DNA of 45,129 nucleotides, taken from contig CAMCXF010000026.1 in assembly GCA_945883235.1 (NCBI GenBank), positions 1 to 45,129 of the forward strand. The letters run 5' to 3'. The notes under the pieces were generated by a model. The model ran no database searches. It was not told the DNA's origin and saw only the letters and a list, made by a program, of their open reading frames with translations. Below, in pieces: positions 1-7,957 of the stretch. Source of the DNA: Phenylobacterium deserti (lineage in GTDB: Bacteria > Pseudomonadota > Alphaproteobacteria > Caulobacterales > Caulobacteraceae). Each line of letters opens with the position of its first letter. Positions within the stretch are counted from its first letter, which is position 1. Position numbers and translations under genes: made by a program.

Positions 1-61
1 GGATATCCTTCACCACCCGCTCGCCGGGGGTCGTCTTCGAGGGTAAGGGTTTTGATCTCAT
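1..61 (-). CDS. IS3-family transposase OrfA, N-terminal fragment
   Basis: Only the first 20 codons are in the window, reading MRSKPLPSKTTPGERVVKDI. The tail, with its GERVVKDI segment, resembles the stretch just before the helix-turn-helix domain in a common alphaproteobacterial IS3-group OrfA, which continues roughly RRATRKxYSAEEKIRIVL. OrfA is the DNA-binding half of the two-frame IS3 transposase. An AGGA ribosome-binding sequence lies about six bases before the ATG, which supports the start. The family call rests on a short match recalled from memory, so it is moderate. Confidence 0.55.
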   Translation of the reverse strand, partial: MRSKPLPSKTTPGERVVKDI

Positions 62-153
62 CTTCGTTCCTACGTCACTGCGATGAGACCAAAACCCTCC
101 GTTAGCGGGAACCCTCAATCTGTCTCACTGGTGCTGACGGCGGACAGTCGTCA
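1..153 (-). mobile_element. IS3-family insertion sequence, terminal part (runs off left edge)
   Basis: The end of an insertion sequence whose first gene reads leftwards off the window. The OrfA start lies at 59-61. Outside it is a non-coding leader and a probable terminus near 140-153, where the opposite strand begins TGACGACTGTCCGCC, in keeping with the TG...CA ends of IS3 elements. The exact end is inferred, because the other terminus is not in the window. Positions 46-62 and 82-98 form a 17-bp inverted repeat with one mismatch that spans the OrfA start codon and could occlude it in the mRNA. Confidence 0.6.
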
Positions 154-278
154 CCTGGAGCAGATACACAGCGTGTAAAAAGTTTTATTAATTGTTGATA
201 CCATTAATAGAGATTATAAGTGCCGATTAAATTGGCAAATATATTTATATAGAGAAAATGTATTAGACAATTAATATA
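154..278. other. AT-rich non-coding stretch between IS3 end and BLUF gene
   Basis: No gene is visible here. The stretch is dominated by A and T runs, in sharp contrast to the GC-rich DNA elsewhere in the window, and it shares that bias with the BLUF gene that follows. This suggests the segment from about 154 to 865 came from another genome. It is downstream of the BLUF gene (which reads leftwards) and upstream of the IS3 end. Confidence 0.6.
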
Positions 279-746
279 CTATAAATATTGATATGGAGGT
301 TCTGTAGATTTAAGAGTGCTGACAGCACCTAAAATTTTCAATGCAGCCTGTTTTGAAATGTTCACCGGGTTGAACGCATTATTATTTTCCAATGTTGATA
401 CAATTGCGTTGTCTGTGGGCGACAGTGTCCGCCCGCACATGCTCCAGCCGCCAAACTTTCGCTCGTCAATCGGCCCGTACATGATGACATTCAGATTGCC
501 GTGCAGGGGATCTTGGCGGATCCGCTGATACAAATTTCCGACCGTCAGACGATCACCCTCAAGGGCTTGCATGAACCATTTATCGCAAGCAAGTAATGCG
601 CCAGATACGCCAAGCATTTTGTTCCTCGGAACCGCAACCTGCAGAATAGCGCGCAAATTATTAGGACGATCCTCAAGCGAAACGGTGCCGTCGCTATAAT
701 AAATCAACCTATATAGTGCGTGGATATCGGACCGATCAAACGACAT
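279..746 (-). CDS. BLUF-domain blue-light photoreceptor (stand-alone)
   Basis: A 155-residue protein that is almost entirely one BLUF domain, the FAD-binding blue-light sensor fold of AppA and PixD. Expected flavin-contact residues are present: Tyr16 (RLIYYSDG), Asn42 (PRNKMLG), Gln60 (FMQALEGD), Trp101 and Met103 (FGGWSM). The usual ...LYQRIRQDPLH... helix follows the LEG motif. After the domain come about 50 residues with no recognised output module, so signalling would have to go through a partner protein, as for PixD-type short BLUF proteins. I chose the ATG at 746, preceded by AGGGA. An in-frame TTG at 770 would add eight residues. Base composition is clearly more AT-rich than in the rest of the window, and the gene lies between an IS3 end and an IS6 element, so recent acquisition is likely. 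No candidate partner is adjacent. Confidence 0.88.
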   Translation of the reverse strand: MSFDRSDIHALYRLIYYSDGTVSLEDRPNNLRAILQVAVPRNKMLGVSGALLACDKWFMQALEGDRLTVGNLYQRIRQDPLHGNLNVIMYGPIDERKFGGWSMCGRTLSPTDNAIVSTLENNNAFNPVNISKQAALKILGAVSTLKSTEPPYQYL

Positions 747-865
747 GCGAATCCCTGCCAACACGGTCAATCAGTCTGCCTCTTTGCCCGCAGTTGCAAC
801 AATTTATTGTTCAACACATAAAATGCCAGAAGGGTAAGGGCGGAGCTAACGGGATAACTTCGCCG

Positions 866-888
866 GGTGCTGTCAGTCCAACGGCAAC
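866..888. repeat. IS6 left terminal inverted repeat
   Basis: Pairs with 1682-1704 through the core GGTNNTGTCAGNCCAA. Read outward (towards the BLUF gene) it contains CTGACA and TTGGAC, which resemble a -35 hexamer. IS6-family ends are known to supply -35 boxes for neighbouring genes, but no good -10 is placed at the right distance here. Confidence 0.75.
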
Positions 889-930
889 TTGTCTCGAGTC
901 GGGCGCAACTTCCCCATCCCCAGCTTCGCT

Positions 931-1650
931 TCAGCCCCTGACGGTCCGCCACTCAGCCAAGGCGGCTGAGCGTCGTTCGCGGTAGAGATCTCGGCTGATG
1001 AGGTGGCGTTCCTGGGCGAAGTGGTTGTGGATTGAGGCGTGGACTGCAGCGAATTTTTGCAGGGTCTTCATCCTTCGGAACCGGATCATTGCCCGCTCGC
1101 GCCGCCGGAAGGGCAAGTGGCTGTTTTCAGCTCGATTGTTCTTCCAGCGGCGTACGGGCGCCTGCCGGTTCTTGGCGTTCAGAGCTTTCAGCGCCGCGCC
1201 ATAGGAGCGCCGCCCGTCGGTGACGATCTCGCGGGTGCGGCCATGGCGTTTCATGGCTTTCTTGATGAATTTCAACGCCGCGTCTTTGTCCCGCAACGTG
1301 GTGACGTAGGATTCCAGCACTTCGCCCTCGTGGTCGACGGCGCGCCAGAGATAGCTCCGCTGGCCGTTCACACGGACGAAGACCTCGTCCAAGTGCCATC
1401 GCCAGTGGCTGTTCTGGCGAATGGCCTGGACCCGGCGGGACCGGATCTTCGAGGCGAACATCGGGCCGAACCGGTTCACCCAAAGCCGCACCGTCTCATG
1501 GCAGATGTCGATACCGCGCTCGAAGGCCAGATCCTCCACGTTTCGCAGCGACAGCGGGAAGCGCACGTACAACATCACCACCATCTGGATCACCCCGGGT
1601 GACGAGTCGAACCAGCGGAACGGGTTATCGGACTTCGGGTGGCGGGCCAT
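931..1650 (-). CDS. IS6-family DDE transposase
   Basis: A full-length 239-residue transposase of the IS6/IS26 family. The N-terminal region has the WVNRFGP-type helix-turn-helix end. The RNase H-like catalytic domain follows with its acidic residues in WHLDEVFV, IVTDGRRSYGAA and NNRAENSHLPFRRRER (D, D, E). The last block, ending in RRRERAM.RFR, is a hallmark of this family. It catalyses replicative (cointegrate) transposition. The frame is intact, so the element could still be active. Confidence 0.93.
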   Translation of the reverse strand: MARHPKSDNPFRWFDSSPGVIQMVVMLYVRFPLSLRNVEDLAFERGIDICHETVRLWVNRFGPMFASKIRSRRVQAIRQNSHWRWHLDEVFVRVNGQRSYLWRAVDHEGEVLESYVTTLRDKDAALKFIKKAMKRHGRTREIVTDGRRSYGAALKALNAKNRQAPVRRWKNNRAENSHLPFRRRERAMIRFRRMKTLQKFAAVHASIHNHFAQERHLISRDLYRERRSAALAEWRTVRG

Positions 1651-1681
1651 CGCAGGCGTTTAGCATGGCCGAAAGGACCAG

Positions 1682-1704
1682 GGTGCATTTGGCCTGACAA
1701 GACC
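1682..1704. repeat. IS6 right terminal inverted repeat
   Basis: Imperfect complement of 866-888. It lies 31 bases upstream of the transposase start and marks the junction with the chromosomal tRNA region. Confidence 0.75.
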
Positions 1705-1773
1705 GGGTAACCGACGGACTTGTCGGGACTACTGCCGCACCTGGCGGGAGGGCCGGTCTGGGGCCGGCCTAGT

Positions 1774-1850
1774 TGGTCGGAGTGGCAGGATTTGAACCTG
1801 CGACCCCCGCGTCCCGAACGCGGTGCTCTACCAGGCTGAGCCACACTCCG
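1774..1850 (-). tRNA. tRNA-Pro (anticodon CGG)
   Basis: Folds as a standard cloverleaf on the minus strand: acceptor CGGAGTG paired with CACTCCG, D-loop with TGGTAGAGC, anticodon arm with loop TTCGGGA (anticodon CGG), and T-arm GCAGGTTCAAATCCTGC. The 3-prime ACCA is encoded. It reads CCG proline codons. It is the first chromosomal feature next to the IS-rich left end, and tRNA genes are common integration sites. No partial tRNA copy marking an attachment site was seen. Confidence 0.96.
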
Positions 1851-1998
1851 ACTTTTAGGAAGCGCTCGTATAGAGGAGCGTCCGCAGCCTAGCAAGCGGC
1901 CCGTCTCGCGGCGTTGCGCAGAGGCGTTGCATCGCGGGGTCGCCTGCGCTATTTCCCCCGCTCCCAAGGGGTCAACCCTTTGCGAGTCACGTTCCTGC

Positions 1999-2072
1999 TG
2001 GGGAATGGTGTAATGGTAACACAGCGGTTTTTGGTACCGTCGTTCTAGGTTCGAGTCCTAGTTCCCCAGCCA
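1999..2072 (+). tRNA. tRNA-Gln (anticodon TTG)
   Basis: Cloverleaf with acceptor TGGGGAA paired with TTCCCCA, D-loop TAATGGTAACAC, anticodon loop with TTG, T-arm CTAGGTTCGAGTCCTAG, then G and encoded CCA. It matches the usual alphaproteobacterial tRNA-Gln closely and is transcribed divergently from tRNA-Pro. Confidence 0.97.
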
Positions 2073-2083
2073 ACGTGCTCCCC

Positions 2084-2620
2084 TCAGAGCGCAATGCCCG
2101 CAGTGTCGGGTGGGCTTGTGTCGCCGCCGTTGAGCGGTTTCTGCATCCAGACGATGTCGACCCAGCGGCCGTGCTTGAAGCCGAAACTTTGACCGATGCC
2201 GCGGTGTTCGAAGCCGAGTGACCTATGCAGGCCGATGGACGCGGCGTTGCCGCTGTCGCCGATCACCGCCACCAGCTGGCGCAGGCCGAACGCCTCACAG
2301 GCGGCGATGACGGGGGCCAGGACGGCGCGCCCGACACCCTGACCGATGGCGTCCGGTGCCACATAGACGCTGTCTTCGGCGGTGAAGCGATAACCGGGGC
2401 GCGGGCGGAACGGGCCGGCGGAGGCATAGCCCAGAACCCGGCCTCCACGCTCGGCCACCATGAATGGCAGGCCGTAGCCCTGGATGCCGAGACGCCTGGC
2501 GTCCATTGCGGCTGCATCCGGGGGGACTGTTTCGAACGTGCCGAACCCATGCAGCACATGGTGTCCGTAGATCGCCGCCAGGGCGTCTGCGTCTCGCGTT
2601 TCCGCCGCCCGAATGATCAT
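2084..2620 (-). CDS. GNAT acetyltransferase, phosphinothricin acetyltransferase-like
   Basis: A 178-residue GNAT-fold N-acetyltransferase of the Pat/Bar/YncA type. The N-terminal segment (IRAAETRDADALAAIY) and the G.FETVPP motif are typical of this branch, as is the block YASAGPFRPRPGYRFTAEDS. The acetyl-CoA loop GQGVGRAVL and the later N.ASIGLHRSLGFEHRG match motifs A and B. Relatives acetylate phosphinothricin, methionine sulfoximine or similar small amines. The true substrate cannot be told from sequence. The start overlaps the stop of the peptidase upstream by 4 bp, so the two are probably co-translated. Confidence 0.88.
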   Translation of the reverse strand: MIIRAAETRDADALAAIYGHHVLHGFGTFETVPPDAAAMDARRLGIQGYGLPFMVAERGGRVLGYASAGPFRPRPGYRFTAEDSVYVAPDAIGQGVGRAVLAPVIAACEAFGLRQLVAVIGDSGNAASIGLHRSLGFEHRGIGQSFGFKHGRWVDIVWMQKPLNGGDTSPPDTAGIAL

Positions 2621-4719
2621 TCCGCCTTCCAGCTCCCCTCCAGCGCCCAGATGGCAAAGGCGTAGTCCAGGGCGATCTCCTTCAGGAAATCGAAACGGCC
2701 GGAAGCGCCGCCGTGACCCGCCTCCATGTTGATCCTGAGCAGGATCGGGGCGTTACCTGTCGAAAGGTCGCGCAGCTTGGCCGTCCACTTGGCCGGCTCC
2801 CAATAGGTAACGCGGGGATCCGAAAGCCCGCCCGTGGCCAATATCGGTGGGTAGGGCTGGGCCGCCACCCGGTCATAGGGACTGTAGCCTTCGATCAGAT
2901 CATAGGCAGCCGGGTCCTCGATGGGATTGCCCCACTCCGGCCACTCGGGCGGGGTCAAGGGCAGGGTGGTGTCGCTCATGGTGTTCAGCACGTCGACAAA
3001 CGGCACAGCGGCGATGATCGCGCCCCAGAGGTCGGGCCGCAGGTTGGCCACCGCGCCCATCAGCATGCCGCCGGCCGAGCCGCCATAGGCCGCGATCCGG
3101 CCCTTGGTCGCATAGCCCTGCGCGACAAGATGCTCACCACAGGCGATGAAGTCGGTGAAGGTATTGGGTTTGTTTTGCCTGCGCCCGTCCAGGAACCAGC
3201 CCCAGCCCTTATCGGACCCGCCCCGGATATGGGCGACAGCCCAGATCCACCCGCGGTCCACCAGGCTCAGATTGCGGATCGAGAAACTGGAGTCCATGGC
3301 GATGCCATAACTGCCATAGCCATAGAGCAGCACAGGGGCGGAGCCATCCTGCGGCGTGTCCTTCAGCATCAGCAGTGTGATCGGCACCTCGGCGCCGTCC
3401 GCAGCCTTTGCCAGAAGGCGGCGAGCGACATAGCGCGCAGGATCGTGGCCCGAGGGAATCTCCTGGGTCTTGCGCAGGGTGCGTTCGCGGCTGGCCAGAT
3501 CATAGTCATAGGTCTGCCGCGGCGTTGTCGGCGACTGGTAGACGAAGCGGCTGCGGGTAGTCTCGTACTCGTAGCCAGCGTCAAGATTCAGCGCGTAGGC
3601 CTCCTCGTCGAAACTGACGATGTGCTCTGCGCCCTCTTGGTCAAGACTGGCGCGAGCCACCACCACCAGCCGGTCCAGGGCATTTACCCGCTCGGCGCGG
3701 ACCAGGTGGCCAGCATAGGCGGCGAACCCGGTGATGTAGTGACCCGGCGTGTGGGCGATCCAGTCGGTCCAGGACGTCCTGGCAGGGACAGCCGCCTGGG
3801 AAACACTGAGTTTAAAATCCACCGCGTCGTCGGCGTTGGTGCGGATCACCCACCGGTCGGTCCAGTGGTCCAGGCTGTACTTGATGCCGACCTGTCGGGG
3901 TTCGGCCACGACGGCCGCTGCCGTCGGATCAGCGGCGGGGATTAGCCAGATCTCGGTGGTCTCCTGATTGCCTACGTGGATCAGGATGTGACTGTCGTCG
4001 GAGGCGGCATCTACGCCCAGGAACATGCCGTCGTCTGCTTCCTCATAGACCAGTACGTCCTCGCCCCCGCGCGCGGCGCGACGGAATACCTTGGCGGGCC
4101 GCGCATTCTCGTCGCGCCAGATCCAGAAGATCCACTGGCTATCCGGCGAGAAGACGAAGTCGCCATAGGCGCTCTCGATCAGCGTCCCCACGTCCTGGCC
4201 GCTGACGAGGTCCCTGACCCGGATCGTGAAGTATTCCGAGCCCTGCTCATCCACGGCCCAGGCGTAGAGCCCATGGTCCGGGCTGTGGCTGGCGGCCCCC
4301 ACCTGGTAATAGGCCTTGCCTCTGGCTTCAGCGTCTTCGTCCAGCAGCAGCTCTTCGGGCCCGTCCTGCCCACGCGGCCGCCGCGCGTGGACCGGGTGCT
4401 CGGTGCCCAGCGCATAGCGCGTGTAATAGTCGAAGCGACCATCCGGCGAGGGAACGGAGCTGTCGTCCTCCTTGATACGCCCCTTCATCTCGGCGAACAG
4501 GGCGGCTTGCAGCGCCTCGGTCGGGGCCAGTACGGCAGTCGTGTAGGCGTTCTCGGCGTCGAGATGCTCACGCACATCGGCTTTCAGGGTTTTGGGATCG
4601 CGCAACACCTGTTGCCAGTTGTCATCCTTCATCCAGGCGTAGTCGTCGATCCGGCGGCGGCCCAGCTGGTCGATGATGTGGTGATGCTTGGCCGCAACGG
4701 GCGCTTTGGGAAGGCTCAT
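2617..4719 (-). CDS. ptrB: Prolyl oligopeptidase family S9A, oligopeptidase B-like
   Basis: A 700-residue serine peptidase of family S9A, close in length to oligopeptidase B (about 690). An N-terminal propeller region is followed by the alpha/beta-hydrolase domain. The catalytic triad is visible: Ser548 in GGSAGG, Asp634 in GGLSDPRV and His669 in EAGHGGASGR. GYGSYG and HIRGGSDKGWGW are also characteristic. It should cleave short peptides after basic residues in the cytoplasm, and no signal peptide is seen. I chose the ATG at 4719 (AGGGG just upstream; the protein then begins MSLPKAPVAAK). An ATG at 4791 would add 24 residues that look unlike the family. The gene for a GNAT enzyme follows with a 4-bp overlap. 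Confidence 0.92.
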   Translation of the reverse strand: MSLPKAPVAAKHHHIIDQLGRRRIDDYAWMKDDNWQQVLRDPKTLKADVREHLDAENAYTTAVLAPTEALQAALFAEMKGRIKEDDSSVPSPDGRFDYYTRYALGTEHPVHARRPRGQDGPEELLLDEDAEARGKAYYQVGAASHSPDHGLYAWAVDEQGSEYFTIRVRDLVSGQDVGTLIESAYGDFVFSPDSQWIFWIWRDENARPAKVFRRAARGGEDVLVYEEADDGMFLGVDAASDDSHILIHVGNQETTEIWLIPAADPTAAAVVAEPRQVGIKYSLDHWTDRWVIRTNADDAVDFKLSVSQAAVPARTSWTDWIAHTPGHYITGFAAYAGHLVRAERVNALDRLVVVARASLDQEGAEHIVSFDEEAYALNLDAGYEYETTRSRFVYQSPTTPRQTYDYDLASRERTLRKTQEIPSGHDPARYVARRLLAKAADGAEVPITLLMLKDTPQDGSAPVLLYGYGSYGIAMDSSFSIRNLSLVDRGWIWAVAHIRGGSDKGWGWFLDGRRQNKPNTFTDFIACGEHLVAQGYATKGRIAAYGGSAGGMLMGAVANLRPDLWGAIIAAVPFVDVLNTMSDTTLPLTPPEWPEWGNPIEDPAAYDLIEGYSPYDRVAAQPYPPILATGGLSDPRVTYWEPAKWTAKLRDLSTGNAPILLRINMEAGHGGASGRFDFLKEIALDYAFAIWALEGSWKAE

Positions 4720-4878
4720 GGCCCCTAGATGCGACGCGAACGGCTCCGGCTCAAGCGTGTCGCACGCGATGCGGAGCCATTGCCTGGACATCGACCCTTG
4801 GCGCGAACCCTGTTTCGCTGTTTATGCTCGGAAATCGCTCCCAAACTGACGCCCGCTGGTGTGTCGAGACGAGGCCGT

Positions 4879-5703
4879 ATGGATCTTGCCGTCGAAATAA
4901 TTCATGCGACTGTTCAACTTGAGCAGGCGCTGGGCGATGGCACCCGCACCGTCGGCACCGGGTTTCTGATCTCGGCACCCGGCGAAGATGGTCCGCCGCG
5001 AACGGTGTTGATTACCGCCAACCATGTGTTCCAGAAGATGCCCGGCGTGAATGCGCGGATCGGCTACCGCATCGCCAACAAGGATGGCTCATGGAGCTAT
5101 TCGCCGCAGACCCTCAAGATCCGCGACAGCGCGGGCCAGGAACTCTGGACCCAGCACCCGGATCGCGATGTCGCCGTCATTGCGATCACGGCACCACCGG
5201 AATTTGCCAGGGCGGCGCTGCCGCTCCGCTACCTGGCCTCCGACGACACCTTCCAGGCGTTTCAGGTCGACGCCGGTGAGGAGATGATGGCGCTGGGGTT
5301 TCCGCGGGGCCTGTCGGCCAATGGGGCAGGCTTCCCGATCCTGCGCTCGGGGCGCGTGGCGTCGTTCCCGCTGAGTCCCGCCAGGATTTTCCCGACGTTC
5401 CTGCTCGATTTTTCCGTCTTCCCCGGCAATTCCGGCGGTCCGGTTTTTTACAGCCGCGCGTCCAAGGCGGGCGTTGTCTCCATCGACGACAACGGCCTCG
5501 ACCCCGGCTTCATCGCGGGCCTTCTCACCCAGGAGGTCGAGCCCAACAACGAGCGTCTTGGCATCGGCGTCGTGACGCACGCCAAATATGTGCTCGAAAC
5601 CATCGCCCTGCTGCAGGACCCGAAGGCGACCTCCACGATTGCCAGTTCCGGCGAGGTCGAGGGCGCGAAGGCCGCGACGGCGGAGGATGCCGCGCGGGAC
5701 TAA
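4879..5703 (+). CDS. Trypsin-like serine protease (S1 family), no signal peptide
   Basis: A 274-residue protein with a trypsin-like fold. Triad residues are His49 (ITANHVF), Asp97 (PDRDVAVIAI) and Ser185 (FPGNSGGPVF). The N-terminus runs straight into the first barrel and has neither a signal peptide nor a membrane anchor, and there is no PDZ domain after the catalytic part. This differs from the DegP-type protease at 38401. The start at 4879 follows GAGG. An upstream in-frame ATG at 4729 would add 50 low-complexity residues overlapping the peptidase promoter region and is unlikely. The gene ends tail to tail with the next gene, with overlapping stop codons. Substrate unknown. Confidence 0.82.
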   Translation: MDLAVEIIHATVQLEQALGDGTRTVGTGFLISAPGEDGPPRTVLITANHVFQKMPGVNARIGYRIANKDGSWSYSPQTLKIRDSAGQELWTQHPDRDVAVIAITAPPEFARAALPLRYLASDDTFQAFQVDAGEEMMALGFPRGLSANGAGFPILRSGRVASFPLSPARIFPTFLLDFSVFPGNSGGPVFYSRASKAGVVSIDDNGLDPGFIAGLLTQEVEPNNERLGIGVVTHAKYVLETIALLQDPKATSTIASSGEVEGAKAATAEDAARD

Positions 5704-6299
5704 GAGCGCCCCGGTTTCGACCCGGTGGCACCAACGGCGTGGCCGTCCGCATTTTCCGCGACGACCTGCACGGTCGCGACCGCCAGGCGACGGTACAGGC
5801 GCCGGCGGCGCGCGATGGGCCACCAGTCGTAGAGGAAAATCTCGACCGGTCGCCAGTTGGCGACCCAGCCCAGGATGATCAGCCCCTCGTTGTAGAACCG
5901 CCCGAAATAGCCCGTTCCGACCAACCCTGCGCTCGCCTTGCCGGTCACCACGCAGGCCGCGAGCACTGCCATGCCGATCAGGAGCGCCGCCCGACCTGTG
6001 CGAAACAGGTCGCGCAGATCCCAACCCAGCACCTCGGCGCGATAGGCGAAATAGTTCTGCATGGCGGCTTCGATGTGCCGGGCTTCATCACCGAGAGCCT
6101 CGGCCTTCGGGAGGTGGACCACGATCGCGATCGGCTGCTGAGCCGTCATCTCGCCGGCCCACCCAACCACATATTCTTCGACCCCCAGGTCGAGGTCGCG
6201 TTCGCGAAACGGCAGGGGATCCAGCGTGTGGAACAGTTGGCCGACATTCTGGATGCGCAACTGGATGGGCCGGGAGTCGCGGCGTCGGCGGCGCGCCAT
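5700..6299 (-). CDS. Uncharacterised membrane-anchored protein
   Basis: A 199-residue protein that I do not recognise by name. A basic N-terminus (MARRRRRDSRP) leads into a soluble segment (GQLFHTLDPLPFRERDLD, then a helix with EEYVVGWAGE). The C-terminal half has two hydrophobic stretches, AALLIGMAVLAACVV and EGLIILGWVANWRP, the second followed by VEIFLYDWWPIARRRRLY. It is probably a two-span inner-membrane protein with a cytoplasmic front part. The start at 6299 is preceded by GGAG, and the longer in-frame reading to 6602 has no support. Its stop (5702-5700) overlaps the stop of the protease gene on the other strand. Confidence 0.7.
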   Translation of the reverse strand: MARRRRRDSRPIQLRIQNVGQLFHTLDPLPFRERDLDLGVEEYVVGWAGEMTAQQPIAIVVHLPKAEALGDEARHIEAAMQNYFAYRAEVLGWDLRDLFRTGRAALLIGMAVLAACVVTGKASAGLVGTGYFGRFYNEGLIILGWVANWRPVEIFLYDWWPIARRRRLYRRLAVATVQVVAENADGHAVGATGSKPGRS

Positions 6300-6525
6300 G
6301 ATGATCTCCGTCCGCTGTCGTCGGGCGACCAGACCCGCCGCTGTGGCCAGTTGTAGATGACGTGACCAGCGTGGCGTTGACTTCGCGCAAGGAACATCTC
6401 GCCTTGTTCCTGCAGGCTCTGGCAGCTTCGTAAGCGCCCATCCTGCACTCTGGAATTCCCGCGGCTCATGGATCCCTTTTCGATATGGAATGTGCTTGAG
6501 CGCCCCACCGCTCCGGCGGCGCTGA

Positions 6526-7899
6526 ATGGCTGAACTCAAGCGTACGCTCGGTCCTGTGCAACTGATGCTGTACGGCCTCGGTTCGATGCTTGGGGCGAGC
6601 ATCTACGGCCTTGTCGGCAAGGCGGCGGGTATGATGGGTGGCGCTGTGTGGATGGCCTTCCTGGTCGCCATGGTCGCCGCGCTCCTGACGGGCGTCAGCT
6701 ATGCTTCAATCGCGTCTCGCTACCCGAAAGCGGCGGGTGCCGCCTATGTGGCGCACCTCGCTTACCGTTCGCCCTGGCTAAGCTATCTTGTCGGCCTCGC
6801 CATCGTCTGCTCGGGGCTCGCGTCCATCGCGACCCAGTCCAAGGTCGTGGCTGAAAACCTTAACACCCTGGTTGATCTGGATTTCGGATTCAGTATCGCC
6901 GGCACGTCTGCGGACGTGATGCTGATCGCCATCGGATTTTTGCTTCTGGTGGGCGCCATCGTCTATCAGGGGATCTCGGAGTCTCTCTGGGTCAAAGCAG
7001 TTTGCACCATGGTGGAATCCCCGGGCCTCATCCTGGTGATCGCGGTGGGTCTGCGATTTTGGGGTCAGGCGGACCTGTTCCAGGCTCCCGCAACGATAGC
7101 CAATCCCACCGGGGCGCTCACCGCCGGCCTGCTGCTTCAGGGCTCGGTCCTCACCTTCTTTTCGTTCATCGGGTTTGAGGACATGCTCAACGTCTCCGAA
7201 GAGGTCAGGCAGCCGGAGCGCACGATACCGGCCGCGCTCATTGGCGCGATGGTCGTCGCCTCGCTGATCTATATGGCTGTCGCGATCACGGCCGTTTCAG
7301 TCGTTCCATGGCAGGAACTGGCTAAAGCCCCCGGTCCGCTCAAGCTCGTCATTGAACGCGCGGCACCCTGGTTTCCAGCCGTCGGGTTCACGCTCATCAC
7401 CATCGCCGCCGTCGCCAACACCGCTTTGGTGAACTACGTCATGGGTTCAAGGCTGCTCTAGGGTATGGCCCGCCAGGGCCTTCTTCCCGCCGCGCTTGGT
7501 CGGGTGCACGGCGTCCGGCAGACCCCTCATGTGGCGGTCGGTGTCCTGCTTGCGATCGTGATCGGGCTTCAGTTCGCCGGTGATATTACCCAGCTGGCGG
7601 GTGCAACGGTGCTTCTGCTGCTGTTCGTCTTCACGCTGGTGAACGAGGCCCTGGTTGTCCTGAAACGGCGGGAGGGCGACATCGCTGGTTGCTTCAACGC
7701 GCCGACCTTCGTGCCGGTCCTGGGTGCGGCCATCTGCCTGGTTATGATGGCCGCGCGCGTGCGTCAGGACGACTGGCGTGGCCCTGCTATTGCCGGCGGG
7801 CTCATCGTGATGATCCTGGGGCTCTACGCGCTGACCCGGGGCGGTCGTCAGGCAGGGACGGGACAGCCTCCACCCGGCTCAACGCTCGACAGTCCGTGA
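6526..7899 (+). pseudogene. APC-superfamily amino acid permease, interrupted by in-frame amber codon
   Basis: Two consecutive reading frames in the same phase (6526-7461 and 7465-7899) together give one APC permease of about 457 codons, a normal family length. The first part has the N-terminal signature (LMLYGLGSMLGASIYGLVG), about nine spans and the SFIGFEDMLNVSEEVRQPERTIP loop. The second carries the last spans. At the join the sequence reads MGSRLL, then TAG at 7459-7461, then GMARQGLLPAALGRVH. Relatives have SRLLYGMARxGLLP, so a tyrosine codon (TAT or TAC) has become TAG by one base. The first product alone lacks the C-terminal helices and is probably inactive. Re-start at ATG 7465 or amber readthrough cannot be excluded. 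The rest of the frame is undamaged, so the change looks recent, or is a sequencing error. Confidence 0.85.
7459..7461 (+). other. In-frame TAG replacing a conserved Tyr codon
   Basis: The context is CTC TAG GGT ATG GCC. The frame continues open for 145 codons after it with clear permease homology. It is the single lesion in the gene. Confidence 0.9.
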
Positions 7900-7957
7900 G
7901 CTCCGGGGCAGGCGCGTAGATGTCGCGACCACCCCAGGACCCTCGGTTTGGCAGAAT

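Larger units (their letters stand above)
866..1704 (-). mobile_element. Complete IS6-family insertion sequence (about 839 bp)
   Basis: One transposase gene bounded by imperfect terminal inverted repeats. The left end begins GGTGCTGTCAGTCCAACGGC at 866, and the right end, read inward from 1704, begins GGTCTTGTCAGGCCAAATGC. The shared core is GGTNNTGTCAGNCCAA. Size and one-gene layout match IS6/IS26-type elements. The bases next to the ends (858-865 and 1705-1712) do not form the 8-bp target duplication expected of a simple insertion. The element may therefore have arrived by cointegrate formation or IS-mediated deletion, or the duplication may have decayed. It is oriented so that its transposase reads towards the BLUF gene. 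Confidence 0.85.

Noticed and set aside
858..1712. 8-bp target duplication around the IS6 element
   Set aside because: CTTCGCCG on the left and GGGTAACC on the right do not match.
1774..2072. tRNA genes as phage attachment site
   Set aside because: No integrase gene and no partial tRNA copy are present in the window.
2713..3945. 410-codon open frame on the plus strand
   Set aside because: Antisense to the oligopeptidase B-like gene, with composition typical of a shadow frame.
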